From positions 1-9,704 of the forward strand of contig JABWAY010000147.1 of NCBI GenBank assembly GCA_013360825.1: a stretch of DNA of 9,704 bases, given 5' to 3'. The notes beneath the pieces are model-generated. The model was not told the DNA's origin, searched no databases, and saw only the letters and a list, made by a program, of their open reading frames with translations. The position numbers were made by a program, and so were the translations under genes. This DNA is from Candidatus Brocadiia bacterium. Its GTDB lineage: Bacteria; Planctomycetota; MHYJ01; WSZJ01. Positions 6,617 through 9,704 of the stretch are shown here, in pieces; the first letter of the stretch is position 1; every line of letters starts with the position of its first letter.

Positions 6617-6778
6617 AGGCAGCTCCACGATGAAATTGTGCCATTCAGACGATGCGGTTTTCGACGGCCTGCAGGGAGGAGACCGGAATCGATGTCGGTG
6701 AACATCGATGAGGATCGACGACGAGGCAGGACGTTGAAAGACGCGAGGATGGATGGCACAAGAGCATCGTGGAGTTGC

Positions 6779-6780
<2 letters not shown>
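6617..6780. repeat. 164-bp imperfect palindrome directly after aceE (MITE-like or long-hairpin RNA)
   Basis: Outer arms 6617-6644 and 6753-6780 are reverse complements at 24 of 28 positions. Inner arms 6654-6672 and 6726-6744 match at 15 of 19, offset by one base. The centre holds a perfect 8-base stem, ATCGATGT (6688-6695) with ACATCGAT (6702-6709), around a 6-base loop. About 15 unpaired bases per side separate centre and inner arms. The outer right arm overlaps the last two bases of the aceE stop codon (TAG 6781-6779). TA dinucleotides stand at 6615-6616 and 6780-6781, compatible with a TA target duplication. No U-tract follows on the aceE-sense strand, so it is not a standard intrinsic terminator. 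The remaining 6530-6616 stretch shows only the ribosome-binding site of the next gene. Confidence 0.75.
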
Positions 6781-9526
<2,746 letters not shown>

Positions 9527-9538
9527 GTCCCGGAATCT

Positions 9539-9561
9539 CCCCGTGCATCGAGTGAACGGGG
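9539..9561 (-). promoter_or_regulatory. Possible leader hairpin masking the aceE ribosome-binding site
   Basis: CCCCGT and ACGGGG form a 6-base stem with an 11-base loop in the predicted aceE leader. The 3' side of the stem overlaps most of the GGGGAG Shine-Dalgarno. The 5' side starts about where transcription should begin from the promoter at 9563-9591, so whether the full stem is in the mRNA depends on the exact start. The stem is short and may be coincidental. Confidence 0.3.
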
Positions 9562-9562
9562 C

Positions 9563-9591
9563 ATCGTACCAGAGGGGAAGAGTGCGGGCAA
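9563..9591 (-). promoter_or_regulatory. Sigma70-type promoter of aceE
   Basis: On the - strand TTGCCC (-35, 9591-9586) and TACGAT (-10, 9568-9563) are separated by exactly 17 bases and match the housekeeping consensus at 4 of 6 and 5 of 6 positions (the -10 differs from TATAAT mainly in the middle). Predicted transcription start is near 9556, giving a leader of about 30 bases before ATG 9526. It supports the short aceE start and shows that native chromosome extends at least to 9591. Confidence 0.7.
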
Positions 9592-9619
9592 CCGCGCTCT
9601 CCGGGCGTGTCGATGCCAC

Positions 9620-9683
9620 GTGATTATGTCACCACTGCGTCCAAGTAGAAATGTCACCCTGCGCGCCTCAAAGGGAGGAGCGA
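9620..9683 (+). mobile_element. Possible end of an insertion sequence
   Basis: Beyond the aceE promoter the base composition becomes AT-richer. ATGTCACC is repeated at 9626-9633 and 9651-9658, 25 bases apart, and the reverse complement reads GGTGACATTTCTACTTGG. Repeated GTGACAT-type blocks near a terminus, followed by a transposase gene with a strong ribosome-binding site, are seen in several IS families that use multiple terminal repeats. The other end is outside the window and no target duplication can be checked, so family and exact boundary are not assigned. Confidence 0.4.
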
Positions 9684-9704
9684 GTGACGAAGCAACTGGC
9701 GCAG
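9684..9704 (+). CDS. Start of a gene running off the window (possible transposase)
   Basis: GTG at 9684 opens MTKQLAQ and continues to the window edge. GGGAGGAG lies at 9673-9680, at good spacing, and this is the best Shine-Dalgarno on the + strand in the region. Only seven codons are visible, so identity rests on the IS-like sequence just upstream. It diverges from aceE. Confidence 0.45.

Noticed and set aside
6526..6759. 77-residue - strand ORF in the gap after aceE, ending ATGA over the next start
   Set aside because: It lies almost entirely within the palindrome, has Ser/Arg/Pro/Gly-rich low-meaning sequence, no clear ribosome-binding site and no recognisable motif. The ATGA overlap is probably chance.

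Overview
The window is GC-rich, gene-dense bacterial DNA. A small protein at 6155-6529 resembles the N-terminal module that often precedes planctomycete Ser/Thr kinases, which gives weak support for Planctomycetota or a related lineage. The arrangement at both ends suggests a metagenome-assembled contig or a rearranged chromosome.

Left edge (1-1134, + strand): a fragment of a multihaem cytochrome c runs out of frame, at about 540-552, into the C-terminal half of an ATP-grasp ligase. Neither protein is complete, so this is either a real deletion or fusion, or an assembly chimera.

1147-3247 (- strand): a tight pterin operon in which every pair of neighbours overlaps by 4-8 bases. In transcription order it holds a QueD-type PTPS homologue, a mammalian-type PTPS homologue, GTP cyclohydrolase I (folE) and an SDR oxidoreductase. 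GTP cyclohydrolase, PTPS and an SDR (sepiapterin-reductase type) are the three activities that turn GTP into tetrahydrobiopterin, so a complete BH4-like pathway is a reasonable inference. The extra PTPS could instead feed queuosine, or another pterin.

3248-3379 is a divergent promoter region. 3380-5127 (+ strand) encodes two tandem paralogous metallo-beta-lactamase-fold hydrolases with a 4-base overlap.

5164-6529 (- strand): a three-gene cluster of a hypothetical protein, a DUF309 protein and dCTP deaminase (dcd), convergent with the hydrolases.

6530-6778 is non-coding and holds the most unusual structure in the window, a roughly 164-bp imperfect palindrome starting at the aceE stop codon. 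It could be a MITE-like element or a long-hairpin RNA.

6779-9526 (- strand): a full-length homodimeric-type pyruvate dehydrogenase E1 (aceE), with a convincing sigma70-type promoter at 9563-9591. No E2 or E3 gene lies downstream in the window.

Right edge (about 9620-9704): repeated 8-mers, a strong ribosome-binding site and the first seven codons of a + strand gene look like the end of an insertion sequence, but too little is present to name it.
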